Below are positions 47,640 to 57,268 of a stretch of 64,000 nucleotides of DNA, in pieces. This DNA is from Sinorhizobium meliloti 4H41 (lineage in GTDB: Bacteria > Pseudomonadota > Alphaproteobacteria > Rhizobiales > Rhizobiaceae). Location: contig NZ_AQWP01000011.1 of the NCBI RefSeq assembly GCF_000375585.1, forward strand, positions 1 to 64,000, read 5' to 3'. Position 1 is the first letter of the stretch, and each line of letters begins with the position of its first letter. Under the pieces are notes generated by a model. The model searched no databases. It was given only the letters and a program-made list of their open reading frames with translations, and was not told where the DNA came from. The translations under genes were made by a program, and so were the position numbers.

Positions 47640-48212
47640 ATGGCTGATTCCGACAATAGCAGAACTTTGTCTACGGTCACCCGGGGAGATATTCTTTCCT
47701 TCATAGCCGCGTCGTTACCCACAATTCCCGACTTTGCCACGACGAAGCCCCTGCCTTCGCATGCGTGGAACGACGATCCCGCGCTCGCGGTCTGGCAGCA
47801 ATGGTGCAAAGCTTGGCAGCATTTGAGCGAATCTAGTTTGCGCCAGCAGCAGCTCGAAAGAGCGCTCTTTCCGGCTGTTTTGCCGCCACCGCTTGAGCAA
47901 ACCGCAGGTTCGCGAGCCTACGACGAGGCTCTCGAAGCTGAAGATCGTGCATCCGTCGCGGAGGACGAGGCGGCGGAAGCCCTGTGGAGGACACCGGCGC
48001 AATCGATTGCCGGGGCAACGGCAAAGCTCCACGCTGCCATCACCAAGTGGCAACCCTCCCCCACAAGCCAAGAAGATCCCTGGCCGCAAATCCGCTCCGT
48101 CATTGCCGACCTCCTGAAGATCGATATCGCCTCTGTTGCGAGCGGACGCAATCGCGTGTCGGCGCCCAAATTCCAACCCGAGTCTCCGGGGATGGTCCAA
48201 CCACACGCGTGA
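47640..48212 (+). CDS. Unassigned 190-residue protein, divergent from the XRE gene
   Basis: The ATG at 47640 has GGGAG upstream and gives 190 residues; earlier in-frame starts look unsupported. I do not recognise the family. The middle, DDPALAVWQQWCKAWQHLSE through EAEDRASVAEDEAAEALW, is helical and charged with many Ala and Glu, a possible coiled-coil. There is no signal peptide or membrane helix. The N-terminus DILSFIAASLPTIPDFA is moderately hydrophobic. With its divergent XRE gene it may form a regulatory pair, as seen in small accessory modules of rhizobial plasmids. It is probably real but of unknown role. Confidence 0.55.
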   Translation: MADSDNSRTLSTVTRGDILSFIAASLPTIPDFATTKPLPSHAWNDDPALAVWQQWCKAWQHLSESSLRQQQLERALFPAVLPPPLEQTAGSRAYDEALEAEDRASVAEDEAAEALWRTPAQSIAGATAKLHAAITKWQPSPTSQEDPWPQIRSVIADLLKIDIASVASGRNRVSAPKFQPESPGMVQPHA

Positions 48213-48348
48213 TCCCGGGCTTACGGGCGAGCTAACAACACATTCGCTCCGCGTTCTTTGCGAGCATTTCGCCCCGGAAATCACGCGTTAGGGCCTGCCC
48301 CAACGCGGCATTCCGACACTACCAAAAACGAAAAACAAGGAACTTCAA

Positions 48349-49953
48349 ATGAAACTGGGAAGCCAATTTCGTCCACGCCTGCTTTCAGCGATTCTGATCT
48401 CAATCTTCCTCGGGAGTGCTCCGTCGATGACGTCGGCGCAGGCACAGGAAACCGCGGAGCTTCGGATCGCCACGTCCTACAAGCTGATGACGCTCGATCC
48501 GCACTATGCCAATCTCAACGAGAACACCTCGCTGCTCTCCCACATCTACGAGCGGCTGGTCTATCAGGACGAGAATCTCGAGCTGAAGCCTGGCCTTGCC
48601 ACCTCCTGGCGGCCACTGTCCGAGAAGCAATGGGAGTTTAAGCTCCGCGACAACGTCCGCTTTCATGACGGCTCAAAGTTCGGCGCGGACGACGTCGTAT
48701 ACACGATCGAGCGCATCCGTGACTTCCTCAAACCGCCTAGCGGCGGCTTTCGCTCCTATGTGAGCGGCATCAAGTCGGTCTCGGCCTCCGATTCCCTCAC
48801 CGTCCTCATCGAGACCAATGGCCCGGTCCCCAATCTGCCACTCTTCTTCTCCTCCATTTTTGTGATGAACCGACCCTTCGAGGGGTTCGAGACAACGGAG
48901 GATCTCAATGCCGGCCACTCTCCCGTCGGTACCGGTCCCTACCGGTTCGAAAGCTGGCGTTCCGGCGAGAGCCTGAGGCTTGTTCGGAACGACGACTACT
49001 GGGGCGGCAAGCCCGCCTGGCGCGATGTGATGTTCCGGGTCATCGAGAACCCGGCCGCCCGCGTTGCGGCACTCAGCACAGGTGAGATTGATCTGGCGGA
49101 TGCCATTCCGGCGCGCGACGTCGCCTCGTTGAAGGAGCGCGGCGCCAGGATTGCAAGCGTGGGTGCCGCGCGCGTCAACTTCGTGCAATTCGACGTGTCG
49201 CGGGAGACACTTCCGGGCGTGACGGGCAAGTCGGGCGAACCAATCGCCAATCCATTCAAGAGCCCTCTGGTTCGCCGTGCGCTTGCGATGGCGACGGACC
49301 GGGGCATTTTGGTCGACAAGATCCTCGCCGGCTATGGCACGGCTGCGGCTCAGGTCTTTCCCAATGGCCTGCCGGGCACCTCGGCAAATTTGGTGCCAGG
49401 GACGCCCAACTATGACGAGGCAAAATCCCTTCTTGCGAAGGCAGGCCTTCCGAACGGCTTCAACCTCGTTCTTGCAGGGCCCGCCGGACGCTACCCCGGT
49501 GACGCCGAGAGCCTTCAAGCAATCGCCCAAAGCTGGGCCCGTATCGGCGTAAACGCCCAGCCATCAGCCGCTCCGTTCTCGGTCTTCAATACCAAACGTG
49601 CCGCCGGCGACTACGCCGTCTGGTACGGCGGCACGTCCGGCGAGGCGGTCGATATCATCCTCCATACCCTGCTGGCATCCCCGAACCGCGAGCGCGGAAC
49701 CGGTGCCCTGAACTTCGGGAACTATCAAAACGATGCCTTCGACGCGATGCTCGCCGAGGCGGAGAGCATTGAGGTGGGGCCGGAGCGGTACCAAGCGCTG
49801 GCGCAAGCCACGGAACTCGTTATGGCCGACCAGCCGATCATACCGCTCTACCATTTCCATCACATCGTCGGTTACGGCCCACGGGTCGGCTCCTATGTGA
49901 TGCATCCCCGCGGCTGGACGACCGCGATGCAGACGCTTGCGGCAGTGGAGTAA
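48349..49953 (+). CDS. ABC importer solute-binding protein, family 5 (DppA type)
   Basis: The 534-residue protein has a Sec signal peptide with core LLSAILISIFLGSAPSM and a likely cleavage after AQA near residue 32. The mature body has family-5 features: WEFKLRDNVRFHDGSKFGAD near residue 97 and VGTGPYRFESW near residue 196. It is the periplasmic receptor of the second Dpp-type importer and precedes its permease genes by 6 bp. Likely ligands are peptides or amino-acid conjugates, given the peptidase gene downstream. Confidence 0.9.
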   Translation: MKLGSQFRPRLLSAILISIFLGSAPSMTSAQAQETAELRIATSYKLMTLDPHYANLNENTSLLSHIYERLVYQDENLELKPGLATSWRPLSEKQWEFKLRDNVRFHDGSKFGADDVVYTIERIRDFLKPPSGGFRSYVSGIKSVSASDSLTVLIETNGPVPNLPLFFSSIFVMNRPFEGFETTEDLNAGHSPVGTGPYRFESWRSGESLRLVRNDDYWGGKPAWRDVMFRVIENPAARVAALSTGEIDLADAIPARDVASLKERGARIASVGAARVNFVQFDVSRETLPGVTGKSGEPIANPFKSPLVRRALAMATDRGILVDKILAGYGTAAAQVFPNGLPGTSANLVPGTPNYDEAKSLLAKAGLPNGFNLVLAGPAGRYPGDAESLQAIAQSWARIGVNAQPSAAPFSVFNTKRAAGDYAVWYGGTSGEAVDIILHTLLASPNRERGTGALNFGNYQNDAFDAMLAEAESIEVGPERYQALAQATELVMADQPIIPLYHFHHIVGYGPRVGSYVMHPRGWTTAMQTLAAVE

Positions 49954-49959
49954 GCGATC

Positions 49960-50937
49960 ATGGGCATGATTTCAATTGCATTGGGAAGGCTGTCGCAAGC
50001 CTTCCTGCTCCTCATCATCATGTCGTTGATCGGATTTATCGGCATCCACAGCGTCGGCAATCCGGTCTTCAACGTCGTCAACATCGAAACCGCCACGCCA
50101 GAAGATATCCGGCAGGCGACAATCGCGCTCGGACTGGATCAACCGATCTGGAGGCAATATCTCGTCTTTATCGACAATGTGGTCAGCGGAAACTTCGGCA
50201 CCTCCTACATCTATCATCTGCCGGCCTTCGAGCTGGTTATAGCGAAGTTGCCGGCGACGCTGGAACTCGCGTCTGTCGCCATGCTTATAGCGGCACCGCT
50301 TGGAACGGGGCTCGGCCTCGTTGCCGGCCGACGGAGCGGAACCCTGTTCGATCGGACCGTCCTGAAGGCGAGCGTGTCGGCACTGAGCGTTCCATCCTTC
50401 TGGCTGGCGATGATGCTGATCCTCGTCGGCGCCATCCTGACAGGCTGGTTCCCATCCGGTGGCAGAGGCTCGACCGCAACTTTTCTGGGGCAGGAATGGA
50501 GTATCTTCACCGGTGACGGACTGTGGCACCTCGTGCTTCCGGCATTGGCGTTGGCGATACCGAACATCGCTCTCATCGCCCGCCTTTCACGATCGGGAAC
50601 GATCGAAGTCGAAAGCCTGGACTACACGCGGTTTTGCCGCGCCAAAGGGCTCTCCCCGCATAGGATTCTGTTTCGGCACACCCTCCCGAACATCAGCGTG
50701 CCGATTGTGACGATCATCGGCCTGCAGTTCGGCGGCATGCTCGCCTTTGCCGTGGTCGTGGAATCGATCTTTTCATGGCCGGGCGTCGGCAAGCTCTTGA
50801 TCGACTCCATCCAACTGCTCGACCGCCCAGTGGTGATGGCGACGCTCACCTTCATTGCCGTCGCCTTTGTCGTGCTCAACGCCCTCGTCGACCTCTTCTA
50901 CGCCGTGCTCGATCCGCGCGTGCGCCTGTCTTCGTGA
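49960..50937 (+). CDS. Dpp-type ABC importer permease (DppB-like)
   Basis: The 325-residue protein has the DppB-type first helix FLLLIIMSLIGFIGIHSVG, the periplasmic LGLDQPIWRQY segment and five further helices. The EAA loop reads YTRFCRAKGLSPHRI. The C-terminal DPRVRLS ending is shared with DppB of the first importer. It lies between the binding-protein gene and the DppC-like gene, with 14 bp to the latter. Confidence 0.9.
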   Translation: MGMISIALGRLSQAFLLLIIMSLIGFIGIHSVGNPVFNVVNIETATPEDIRQATIALGLDQPIWRQYLVFIDNVVSGNFGTSYIYHLPAFELVIAKLPATLELASVAMLIAAPLGTGLGLVAGRRSGTLFDRTVLKASVSALSVPSFWLAMMLILVGAILTGWFPSGGRGSTATFLGQEWSIFTGDGLWHLVLPALALAIPNIALIARLSRSGTIEVESLDYTRFCRAKGLSPHRILFRHTLPNISVPIVTIIGLQFGGMLAFAVVVESIFSWPGVGKLLIDSIQLLDRPVVMATLTFIAVAFVVLNALVDLFYAVLDPRVRLSS

Positions 50938-50951
50938 AAGGTGACCCCGTC

Positions 50952-51827
50952 ATGAAAGCTCAAATTTTGAGGGCGCTCCGAAAGCGTCCGCATGGACCGG
51001 TCCTGACCGCGTCCAAGGTGCTGCTTGCGAGCTACATTTTGCTTGCTATCGCGGCACCGGCAATCGCACCACAGAACCCCTACGATCCGTTGCAGATCTA
51101 CGGATGGGAGGCGTCCTCGCCGCCGGGCACGATCGGTAGCGGCGGCTATCTATACCTGCTCGGGACGGACGGGCTCGGCCGCGACATCGTCAGTACTATC
51201 CTCTATGGCCTGCGCATCAGCCTGGTGGTGTCGATCACCAGCGCGGCGATCGCCGCGCTGGTCGGGCTGACGGCCGGTGTCAGCGCCGCATATTTCGGCA
51301 AGTGGGTCGATGTCGCGATCATGCGACTCGTGGACCTGCAGCTCAGCCTGCCGACGATCCTGATCGCGCTCATCGCCATCGTCACGCTCGGCCCGGGCGT
51401 GGACCGGATCATTCTGGCGTTGATCATTGCGCAATGGGCGACCTATGCGCGGATCGCGCGCGGCGTTGCCTTGAGCGAGGCGAACAAACCCTACATGGAT
51501 GCGACCCGATTGATGCGGCTGCCGACGTCGCGGATCATCTTCCGCCACTTGCTTCCGAACAGCATCGCGCCGGCCGTTACCTTGATCCCGATCGAGGTCG
51601 GCCATGCCGTCGCACTCGAGGCGACCCTCTCCTTCCTGGGTTTGGGCGTTCCGATCGACAAGCCCTCGCTCGGCTCCGCGGTCGCAAACGGGTTCCAGTA
51701 TCTTCTCACCGGTCAATACTGGATCAGCCTGTTCCCGGGGCTCGCCCTCTTCGGTCTGATCGCAAGCATCAATCTCGTCGGTGAAGACGTTCGACGCAGC
51801 CTCGATCCAAGGAACCACTCGCTATGA
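50952..51827 (+). CDS. Dpp-type ABC importer permease (DppC-like)
   Basis: The ATG at 50952 is chosen over an upstream in-frame start that overlaps the DppB gene. The 291-residue protein has the LLGTDGLGRDIVSTILYGLR motif near residue 70 characteristic of DppC, and five or six helices. The EAA loop is YMDATRLMRLPTSRII. The stop overlaps the ATPase start (ATGA), so subunits are translationally coupled. Confidence 0.9.
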   Translation: MKAQILRALRKRPHGPVLTASKVLLASYILLAIAAPAIAPQNPYDPLQIYGWEASSPPGTIGSGGYLYLLGTDGLGRDIVSTILYGLRISLVVSITSAAIAALVGLTAGVSAAYFGKWVDVAIMRLVDLQLSLPTILIALIAIVTLGPGVDRIILALIIAQWATYARIARGVALSEANKPYMDATRLMRLPTSRIIFRHLLPNSIAPAVTLIPIEVGHAVALEATLSFLGLGVPIDKPSLGSAVANGFQYLLTGQYWISLFPGLALFGLIASINLVGEDVRRSLDPRNHSL

Positions 51828-53497
51828 CAGTGGAACACGTGACGACACCCCTGTTGCGGGTTGAGAACCTTGGCCTTCGCCACGCTTCGGGAGACGGCTT
51901 GACGACAATCCTCTCTGACGTGAGTTTGGAACTCGGACGCGGCGAGATCCTCGGCATCATTGGCGAGTCGGGAGCCGGAAAGTCGACGCTCGGCAATGCC
52001 GTGCTCGGCCTGCTTTCGCCCGAGCTCCAGCAGACGTCCGGGACGATCGAGTTCAATGGTCAGGCGATCGACACCATGACGGCCGATGAGCGCGAGGCGC
52101 TTCGAGGGCGTCGGATATCAGCGATCTTCCAAGACCACACCGCCTCCCTCGATCCGCTGATGAGCGTCGGTGCCCAGGTGGAGGAAACCTGCCTTGCGGT
52201 CGATGGCTCACTTTCCAGGCGTGAGGCGCGGGCCCGCACCCTCGATCTCCTTGCCCGTGTCGGAATTCCGGAGCCGGAGCGACGATACCGCAACTACCCG
52301 CACCAGTTCTCCGGAGGACAAAGGCAGCGCATCGTCATAGCGATTGCTCTTGCCGGCTCTCCCGACATCATCATCGCCGACGAGCCGACCTCGGCGCTCG
52401 ATGCGACCGTCCAGAAGCAGATCCTCGGACTACTTCGAAACCTTGTAGACGAAACGGGCGTTTCCATCATCCTCGTAACTCACGACATGGGCGTGATCTC
52501 CGAGATCACCGATCGGGTCCTGGTGATGCGCAAAGGACAGGTGGTGGAAGCGGACCGCACGCCTACCATTCTCGATCAGCCCAGCCACGAGTACACACGC
52601 AAACTGCTCGCCGCCGTTCCGAGGCTCCGGGTCACCGCTTTGACAACCAGCGCGGATGACGGATGCCGCCGAAGTGTTTCCTCGATCGGAGACGACAAGG
52701 CGCCGATGTTTCTCGTCGCCGACGGCGTGTCGAAACAATTCGCGCAGCAGGGTTTTGCGTGGGGCTTTGGCCGAAGCAAGCCAAAGTTCGGCTTGCATGA
52801 CGTTCGCCTCCAACTGCCACGCGGCACGATCACCGGCGTTGTCGGCGAGAGCGGAAGCGGCAAGACGACCTTCGGCCGTATCATCGCCGGCCTTGATACG
52901 GCGCTTGCGGGCAGGATCCGGATCGGTGCCAGCGAATTCGACGTTTCCAGAGGCGGTCGCCGCAACGGCCTCCTCGGCCGGGTGCAGATGATCTTCCAGG
53001 ATCCTTCCGCGTCCTTGAACCCCCGCATGACCATCGCCGAAACGCTCGACGAAAGCATCCGCTTCGGCGCGAAGCTCGCCGCCGGGGAAGAACCGACGGA
53101 CGCAGCGGCGATGATGGATCGGTTGGGGCTCGCTCGCAGCCTGCTCGCCCGCTATCCGCACCAGCTCTCGGGCGGTCAGAGGCAGCGCGTCTGCATCGCG
53201 CGGGCCCTGCTCGCGGCGCCTGAGATCATCGTCGCGGACGAACCGACATCGGCACTCGACGTGTCGGTGCAGGCCGAGATCATCCAACTTCTGAAGGACA
53301 CCATCGCCGAGCGCGAGATGACGATGATCTTCATCTCCCACGACCTCGCCATCGTCCAGGAGATGTGCAGTTCCGTCTACATCTTCAAGGACGGCCGGGT
53401 CGAGGATTTCGGACCATCCGATTTCATCTTCTCACGATCCGACAATCCCTACACGCGCACGCTCATCAACGCCCGACCGCACCGCTTCAGATGCTGA
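51824..53497 (+). CDS. Duplicated ABC ATPase of the second Dpp-type importer
   Basis: The 557-residue protein contains two ATPase domains. The first has Walker A GESGAGKSTLG, FSGGQRQRIVIA and IIADEPTSALDA. The second has Walker A GESGSGKTTFG, LSGGQRQRVCIA and VADEPTSALDVS. It is a DppD-DppF-type fusion like the one at 12923-14587. The ATGA overlap couples it to the DppC-like gene. The central linker around residues 270-300 is variable and Ser-rich. It powers import of the substrate captured by the 48349 protein. Confidence 0.9.
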   Translation: MTVEHVTTPLLRVENLGLRHASGDGLTTILSDVSLELGRGEILGIIGESGAGKSTLGNAVLGLLSPELQQTSGTIEFNGQAIDTMTADEREALRGRRISAIFQDHTASLDPLMSVGAQVEETCLAVDGSLSRREARARTLDLLARVGIPEPERRYRNYPHQFSGGQRQRIVIAIALAGSPDIIIADEPTSALDATVQKQILGLLRNLVDETGVSIILVTHDMGVISEITDRVLVMRKGQVVEADRTPTILDQPSHEYTRKLLAAVPRLRVTALTTSADDGCRRSVSSIGDDKAPMFLVADGVSKQFAQQGFAWGFGRSKPKFGLHDVRLQLPRGTITGVVGESGSGKTTFGRIIAGLDTALAGRIRIGASEFDVSRGGRRNGLLGRVQMIFQDPSASLNPRMTIAETLDESIRFGAKLAAGEEPTDAAAMMDRLGLARSLLARYPHQLSGGQRQRVCIARALLAAPEIIVADEPTSALDVSVQAEIIQLLKDTIAEREMTMIFISHDLAIVQEMCSSVYIFKDGRVEDFGPSDFIFSRSDNPYTRTLINARPHRFRC

Positions 53498-53585
53498 GCG
53501 GTGCAGGCGTCTCAACGAATGGGCCCAGCTCCGAACCACCAATTTCTTGAAACACGTGGCACGTATCGCCATAGAGGGTGACCCC

Positions 53586-54821
53586 ATGAATGACAGGTTC
53601 ACATTGGCCGTGACTGGCCAATCGCTCATCAAGCACGATATTCGCGACATCTCTGCCCCGGCTTTCCGTGAGGTTCAGTCTCTCCTTCGCAAGGCGGATC
53701 TCTCGTTCACCAACTTTGAAGGAACCATCCTTGGGAGCCACGGCGGGTGGCCACTTAAGGGATCCTTCTTCGGCTGCAGCGATCCAGCCGTTCTCGACAG
53801 CCTTCGTGCGATCGGGTTTCGCGCGCTTTCCCTTTCGAACAACCATGCGTTCGACCTCGGCCCATCCGGCGTGCTCTCGACACTCGAGGAGGTGGAGAAG
53901 CGAGCCTTCCTCCATGCCGGCCTCGGCCGTGACCACGCGCAAGCCTCACGGGCAGGCACCGGAATGATCGGTGGACGGCGCGTCGCGATCGTGGCGATGG
54001 ACGGCGGCCCCGGTCCGAATTTCATGTACGCGGCAGACGCCGAGGACAATCGCCCAGAACGCCCGGGGGTCAATCGGCTTCGGCTGTCCCAGGTCATCGA
54101 GGTCGACGAGACCGCGTTCGATCAAATCCGGGCTATTCGCGACAAGGTTGGGTACACCGCTATCGATCTCACCAACGACAGTCAGCCGGACGATCCGCCG
54201 CGCCTCACCCCGGAATCCGAAATCGGCATCTCGCGTGCGGTCTTCACGCGATCGGAAAGGTTCGGACGCAGCGTCAAGATCGATGAGGCCGATCTCGCCA
54301 GGAATCTCGCCTCGATCGCGGCTACGGCCGCGGACGGATCTCTGGTGATCGCCTATCTCCACCATCACCATTGGGCGTCCGACTGGTATCAGGTCCCCGA
54401 CTGGGTGAGTGGCGTTGCCAAACGATGCATCGATGCGGGTGCTCATATGTTCGTGAGCCACGGTGCGCCCGTCCTCCAGCCGATCGAGATCTACCGGCGC
54501 CGGCCGATCTTCTACAGCCTCGGGAATTTCATTTTCCACGTGCGTTCTGAGAAGTCGACCTGGACGGCACCCGAAGTCTGGGAGAGCGTCATCGGCCTTT
54601 GCTCGTTCGGCGATGATAACGGCCTAATCGAGATCACGCTTCACCCCGTCATCATCGGAGGCGATGAAGCGCTGGCTGATGGGGTGCTGGAGCATCGCCT
54701 GGCGCCGCATCTAGCAGCAGGCGAAAGCGCCGAACGGATATTGCGCCGATTTTCCGAACAATCGACGAGATTCGGCGTCGACGTCGAGATTTCCGGCGGG
54801 GTCGGTGTCATCAGGTTTTAG
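53586..54821 (+). CDS. CapA family protein (poly-gamma-glutamate synthesis type, metallophosphatase-like)
   Basis: I start at the ATG at 53586 (411 residues) rather than an upstream TTG. The protein has the CapA pattern: TLAVTGQSLI at the start, ADLSFTNFEGTILG, LSLSNNHAFDLGPSG near residue 80, and the His-rich YLHHHHWASDWYQVPDWV near residue 258, followed by VSHGAPVLQPIEIY and FYSLGNFIFHV. CapA/PgsA proteins belong to the calcineurin-like metallophosphatase fold. Family members are best known in poly-gamma-glutamate capsules. In an import operon beside a peptidase it may instead act on gamma-linked peptides. There is no signal peptide. Confidence 0.85.
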   Translation: MNDRFTLAVTGQSLIKHDIRDISAPAFREVQSLLRKADLSFTNFEGTILGSHGGWPLKGSFFGCSDPAVLDSLRAIGFRALSLSNNHAFDLGPSGVLSTLEEVEKRAFLHAGLGRDHAQASRAGTGMIGGRRVAIVAMDGGPGPNFMYAADAEDNRPERPGVNRLRLSQVIEVDETAFDQIRAIRDKVGYTAIDLTNDSQPDDPPRLTPESEIGISRAVFTRSERFGRSVKIDEADLARNLASIAATAADGSLVIAYLHHHHWASDWYQVPDWVSGVAKRCIDAGAHMFVSHGAPVLQPIEIYRRRPIFYSLGNFIFHVRSEKSTWTAPEVWESVIGLCSFGDDNGLIEITLHPVIIGGDEALADGVLEHRLAPHLAAGESAERILRRFSEQSTRFGVDVEISGGVGVIRF

Positions 54822-54953
54822 CCTGTAGAGGGCCGTACCAAAGGGCTTGCTGGTTAACTCCGCAGTTCACCACGACAGCGGGTAGCGGAGCGGGCCGACC
54901 CATCTCAGCCAAAAAACGCCGACGACAACAGCGGGAATCTCTTCAGGACGAGG

Positions 54954-56189
54954 ATGGACAACATGGAAGTTAGGGAAGAACTCATCAGCCGCTTTTTTCG
55001 CTATTCCGCGATCGAGAGTCAAAGCAACGGCCGCTCCCAATCCTTGCCGTCCTCGCCCGGACAAGCAGCACTCGCTGCCCTGCTCGCCGACGAGATGCGC
55101 GCAATTGGCATGAACGACGTGCTGGTCGACGAGCATGCCATCGTGACGGGAGTCAAACGTGGCAACAGGCCTGAGGTCCCACCGATCGGCTTCATCGCGC
55201 ATCTTGACACCGTCGATGTCGGCCTTTCGCCCTTCGTCCGCCCGCAAATCCTCCGCTTCGAAGGCAAAGACCTTTGCCTCAATCGCCAGGAAGACATCTG
55301 GCTCAGGGTCGCCGAACATCCGGAAATTCTTGGGTGGGAGGGGAATGACATCATCACTGGTGACGGCACCAGTGTCCTCGGCGCAGACAACAAGGCCGCC
55401 ATCGCCGTCATCATGGCGCTGCTTGCCCGGCTTGATCAGCAGGTTGGCCACGGCGATATCTTTGTCGCCTTCGTCCCGGACGAGGAAATCGGAATGCGCG
55501 GCGCCAAGGCGATGGACCTCTCCCGCTTCCCTTGTGATTTTGCTTACACGATCGACTGCTGCGAACTGGGCGAGGTGGTCCTGGAGACATTCAACGCCGC
55601 ATCCTGCGAGATCGTCTTTACCGGCGTCAGTGCGCACCCGATGTCCGCGAAGGGTACGCTCGTCAATCCGCTGCTGATGGCGATGGACTTCATCTCCCAC
55701 TTCGACCGCGAGGACACGCCTGAATGCACAGAGGGTCGCGACGGGTTCCTCTGGTTCAAGGACCTCATCGCCAACGACAGCGAGGCAATATTGACCGCAT
55801 TGATCCGGGATTTCGATACAGATGGCTTCAATCGGCGCAAACGTCGGATCGCCGAAGTGGCGGAATCAATGAGATCGCGCTATCCGACCGGGAATGTCCG
55901 GTACCACGTCACCGACACCTATCGAAACATCTCCACGAGCCTCGCTCGTGACGATCGTGCCGTCGCTCTGCTATTCAAGGCTATGGAAAAACTCGGGATC
56001 GAGAAGAAGGTGATCCCGATGCGCGGCGGCACCGACGGGGCGGTCCTCTCGGCCAGAGGAATGCCGACACCGAACTTCTTCACCGGCGCCTACAACTTCC
56101 ATTCGCGCTACGAATTTCTGCCGATACCAGCCTTCGAAAAGTCGTTGGAAGTTGCGTTCAAGATTTGCCAACTGTCGGCGAGTAGATGA
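54954..56189 (+). CDS. pepT: Peptidase T (tripeptide aminopeptidase, M20 family)
   Basis: The 411-residue protein has the zinc ligands His83 and Asp85 in FIAHLDTVD, the second Asp in GDGTSVLGADNKAA, and the catalytic Glu pair in VPDEEIGMRGAK. TIDCCELGEVVLETFNAA and MRGGTDGAVLSARGMPTPN are typical peptidase T segments. It removes N-terminal residues from tripeptides in the cytoplasm. Downstream of a Dpp-type importer and a CapA-like gene it would finish degradation of imported peptides. Confidence 0.92.
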   Translation: MDNMEVREELISRFFRYSAIESQSNGRSQSLPSSPGQAALAALLADEMRAIGMNDVLVDEHAIVTGVKRGNRPEVPPIGFIAHLDTVDVGLSPFVRPQILRFEGKDLCLNRQEDIWLRVAEHPEILGWEGNDIITGDGTSVLGADNKAAIAVIMALLARLDQQVGHGDIFVAFVPDEEIGMRGAKAMDLSRFPCDFAYTIDCCELGEVVLETFNAASCEIVFTGVSAHPMSAKGTLVNPLLMAMDFISHFDREDTPECTEGRDGFLWFKDLIANDSEAILTALIRDFDTDGFNRRKRRIAEVAESMRSRYPTGNVRYHVTDTYRNISTSLARDDRAVALLFKAMEKLGIEKKVIPMRGGTDGAVLSARGMPTPNFFTGAYNFHSRYEFLPIPAFEKSLEVAFKICQLSASR

Positions 56190-56213
56190 GATGAGAAAGT
56201 CGCGGCCTAAATC

Positions 56214-56390
56214 TCAGAGTCGGTCGTTGTCGCGGCCAACGGCCGACGCCTCTCTCTGCTCTCTATCCGTGAGCGTGCCCTGATCTGGCGTTAGGTCCAG
56301 CTTGCCCCAGATCGAGGTTTTGCGGTCGTTCGGTTTGAGCTTTCGGGATTGCTTGATTTCTACGGTAAACGGCTTTGTCTGCTGACGCAT
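56214..56390 (-). CDS. Small plasmid-associated protein of unknown function
   Basis: The ATG at 56388-56390 has GGAGG four bases upstream and gives 58 residues, beginning MRQQTKPFTVEIKQSRKLK and continuing with DRKTSIWGKLDL. Short proteins with this PF-VEIKQ-R-K start and an SIW-LDL segment are common on rhizobial plasmids, often near transfer or replication genes, and have no known role. The C-terminus is charged. It may be a truncated form, as relatives are often longer. Confidence 0.55.
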   Translation of the reverse strand: MRQQTKPFTVEIKQSRKLKPNDRKTSIWGKLDLTPDQGTLTDREQREASAVGRDNDRL

Positions 56391-56846
56391 GAATCCTCCA
56401 GGCGACGAATTGCGAGCACTCGATACCAGGTTGATTATTGAAGGCAACTCCAGGCCGGCAGGTCCGTCGCCACCGAACCAGCGCCCGGACACAGGAATAG
56501 AGCAACGGTTTGACCACATGCTATGTTCCGCTTGGGCGAGTCCGTGGCACGTTGCCATCACCGCGTTCCTCGTGATCCGTCGGCATTGGCCACGTCCTCC
56601 TCGGGCTCGATGAGGCATGTCTGATCGGAGAGCAGCTTCGCCTCGATCGTCTTCCCGCAACGGCCATACAAAACTTTCTTCCCCTGAGCGCTCAGGCGCT
56701 CATTCCTCCCGAAACAACAAAGTTTCTCCCGGCCGTCCTCCATTCCATTCCGGCCTTGTCAGGTGCGGCCCAATCGTCCCCGATCCTTGCGACAGCCATC
56801 GAGGCCGCGAAGGGCGCGGTCCGAAACCAACGAAAGGAACACCACA
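56391..56846. other. Gene-poor region upstream of the DUF736 gene
   Basis: These 456 bases hold no confident gene. A plus-strand frame from about 56572 stays open towards the DUF736 gene (reading GHVLLGLDEACLIGEQLRLD and onward) but lacks a start codon, so it could be the tail of a decayed gene. The ribosome site AAAGGAA of the DUF736 gene lies at the right end. Confidence 0.4.
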
Positions 56847-57155
56847 ATGGCAACCATCGGCACCTTCAACTCCACCGAAAGCGGCTTCAACGGCTCGATC
56901 CGCACGCTCGCCCTCAACGTCAAGGCTCGCATCGCCCGCATCGAAAACCCCTCCGACAAGGGCCCGCACTTCCGCATCTACGCCGGCAACGTCGAGCTCG
57001 GTGCAGCCTGGCAGAAGCGGTCCGAGCAGGACCGCGACTACCTCTCGGTCAAGCTGGACGACCCGAGCTTCCCCGCGCCGATCTACGCAACCCTCACCGA
57101 AGTCGAAGGCGAGGACGGCTACCAACTGATCTGGTCGCGCCCCAACCGGGACTGA
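56847..57155 (+). CDS. DUF736 family protein
   Basis: The ATG at 56847 with AAAGGAA upstream gives 102 residues: [20 protein letters not shown] at the N-terminus and [19 protein letters not shown] in the middle. This is the DUF736 family, common on alphaproteobacterial plasmids and integrative elements near transfer genes. The role is unknown. A strong hairpin follows the stop, so transcription likely ends here. It is a useful marker that the region belongs to a mobile replicon. Confidence 0.9.
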   Translation: MATIGTFNSTESGFNGSIRTLALNVKARIARIENPSDKGPHFRIYAGNVELGAAWQKRSEQDRDYLSVKLDDPSFPAPIYATLTEVEGEDGYQLIWSRPNRD

Positions 57156-57166
57156 GATCCGGGCGA

Positions 57167-57188
57167 GGCCCCGCCGGGAGGCGGGGCC
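57167..57188 (+). terminator. Perfect 9-bp GC hairpin after the DUF736 gene
   Basis: GGCCCCGCC at 57167-57175 and GGCGGGGCC at 57180-57188 pair perfectly around GGGA, 12 bp after the DUF736 stop. There is no T-run, but in GC-rich rhizobia such hairpins commonly end transcripts. Confidence 0.6.
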
Positions 57189-57268
57189 AACCGGCCGAAT
57201 TGAGAAACCGCGAACGGGCATCGAGCCGCCTCCGGCTTTCTGGTGCCATACAGGACCGGAAATGTCTG

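Noticed and set aside
56572..56846. A plus-strand frame that stays open into the DUF736 gene
   Set aside because: It has no start codon after the preceding stop and no family match; at most it is a remnant.
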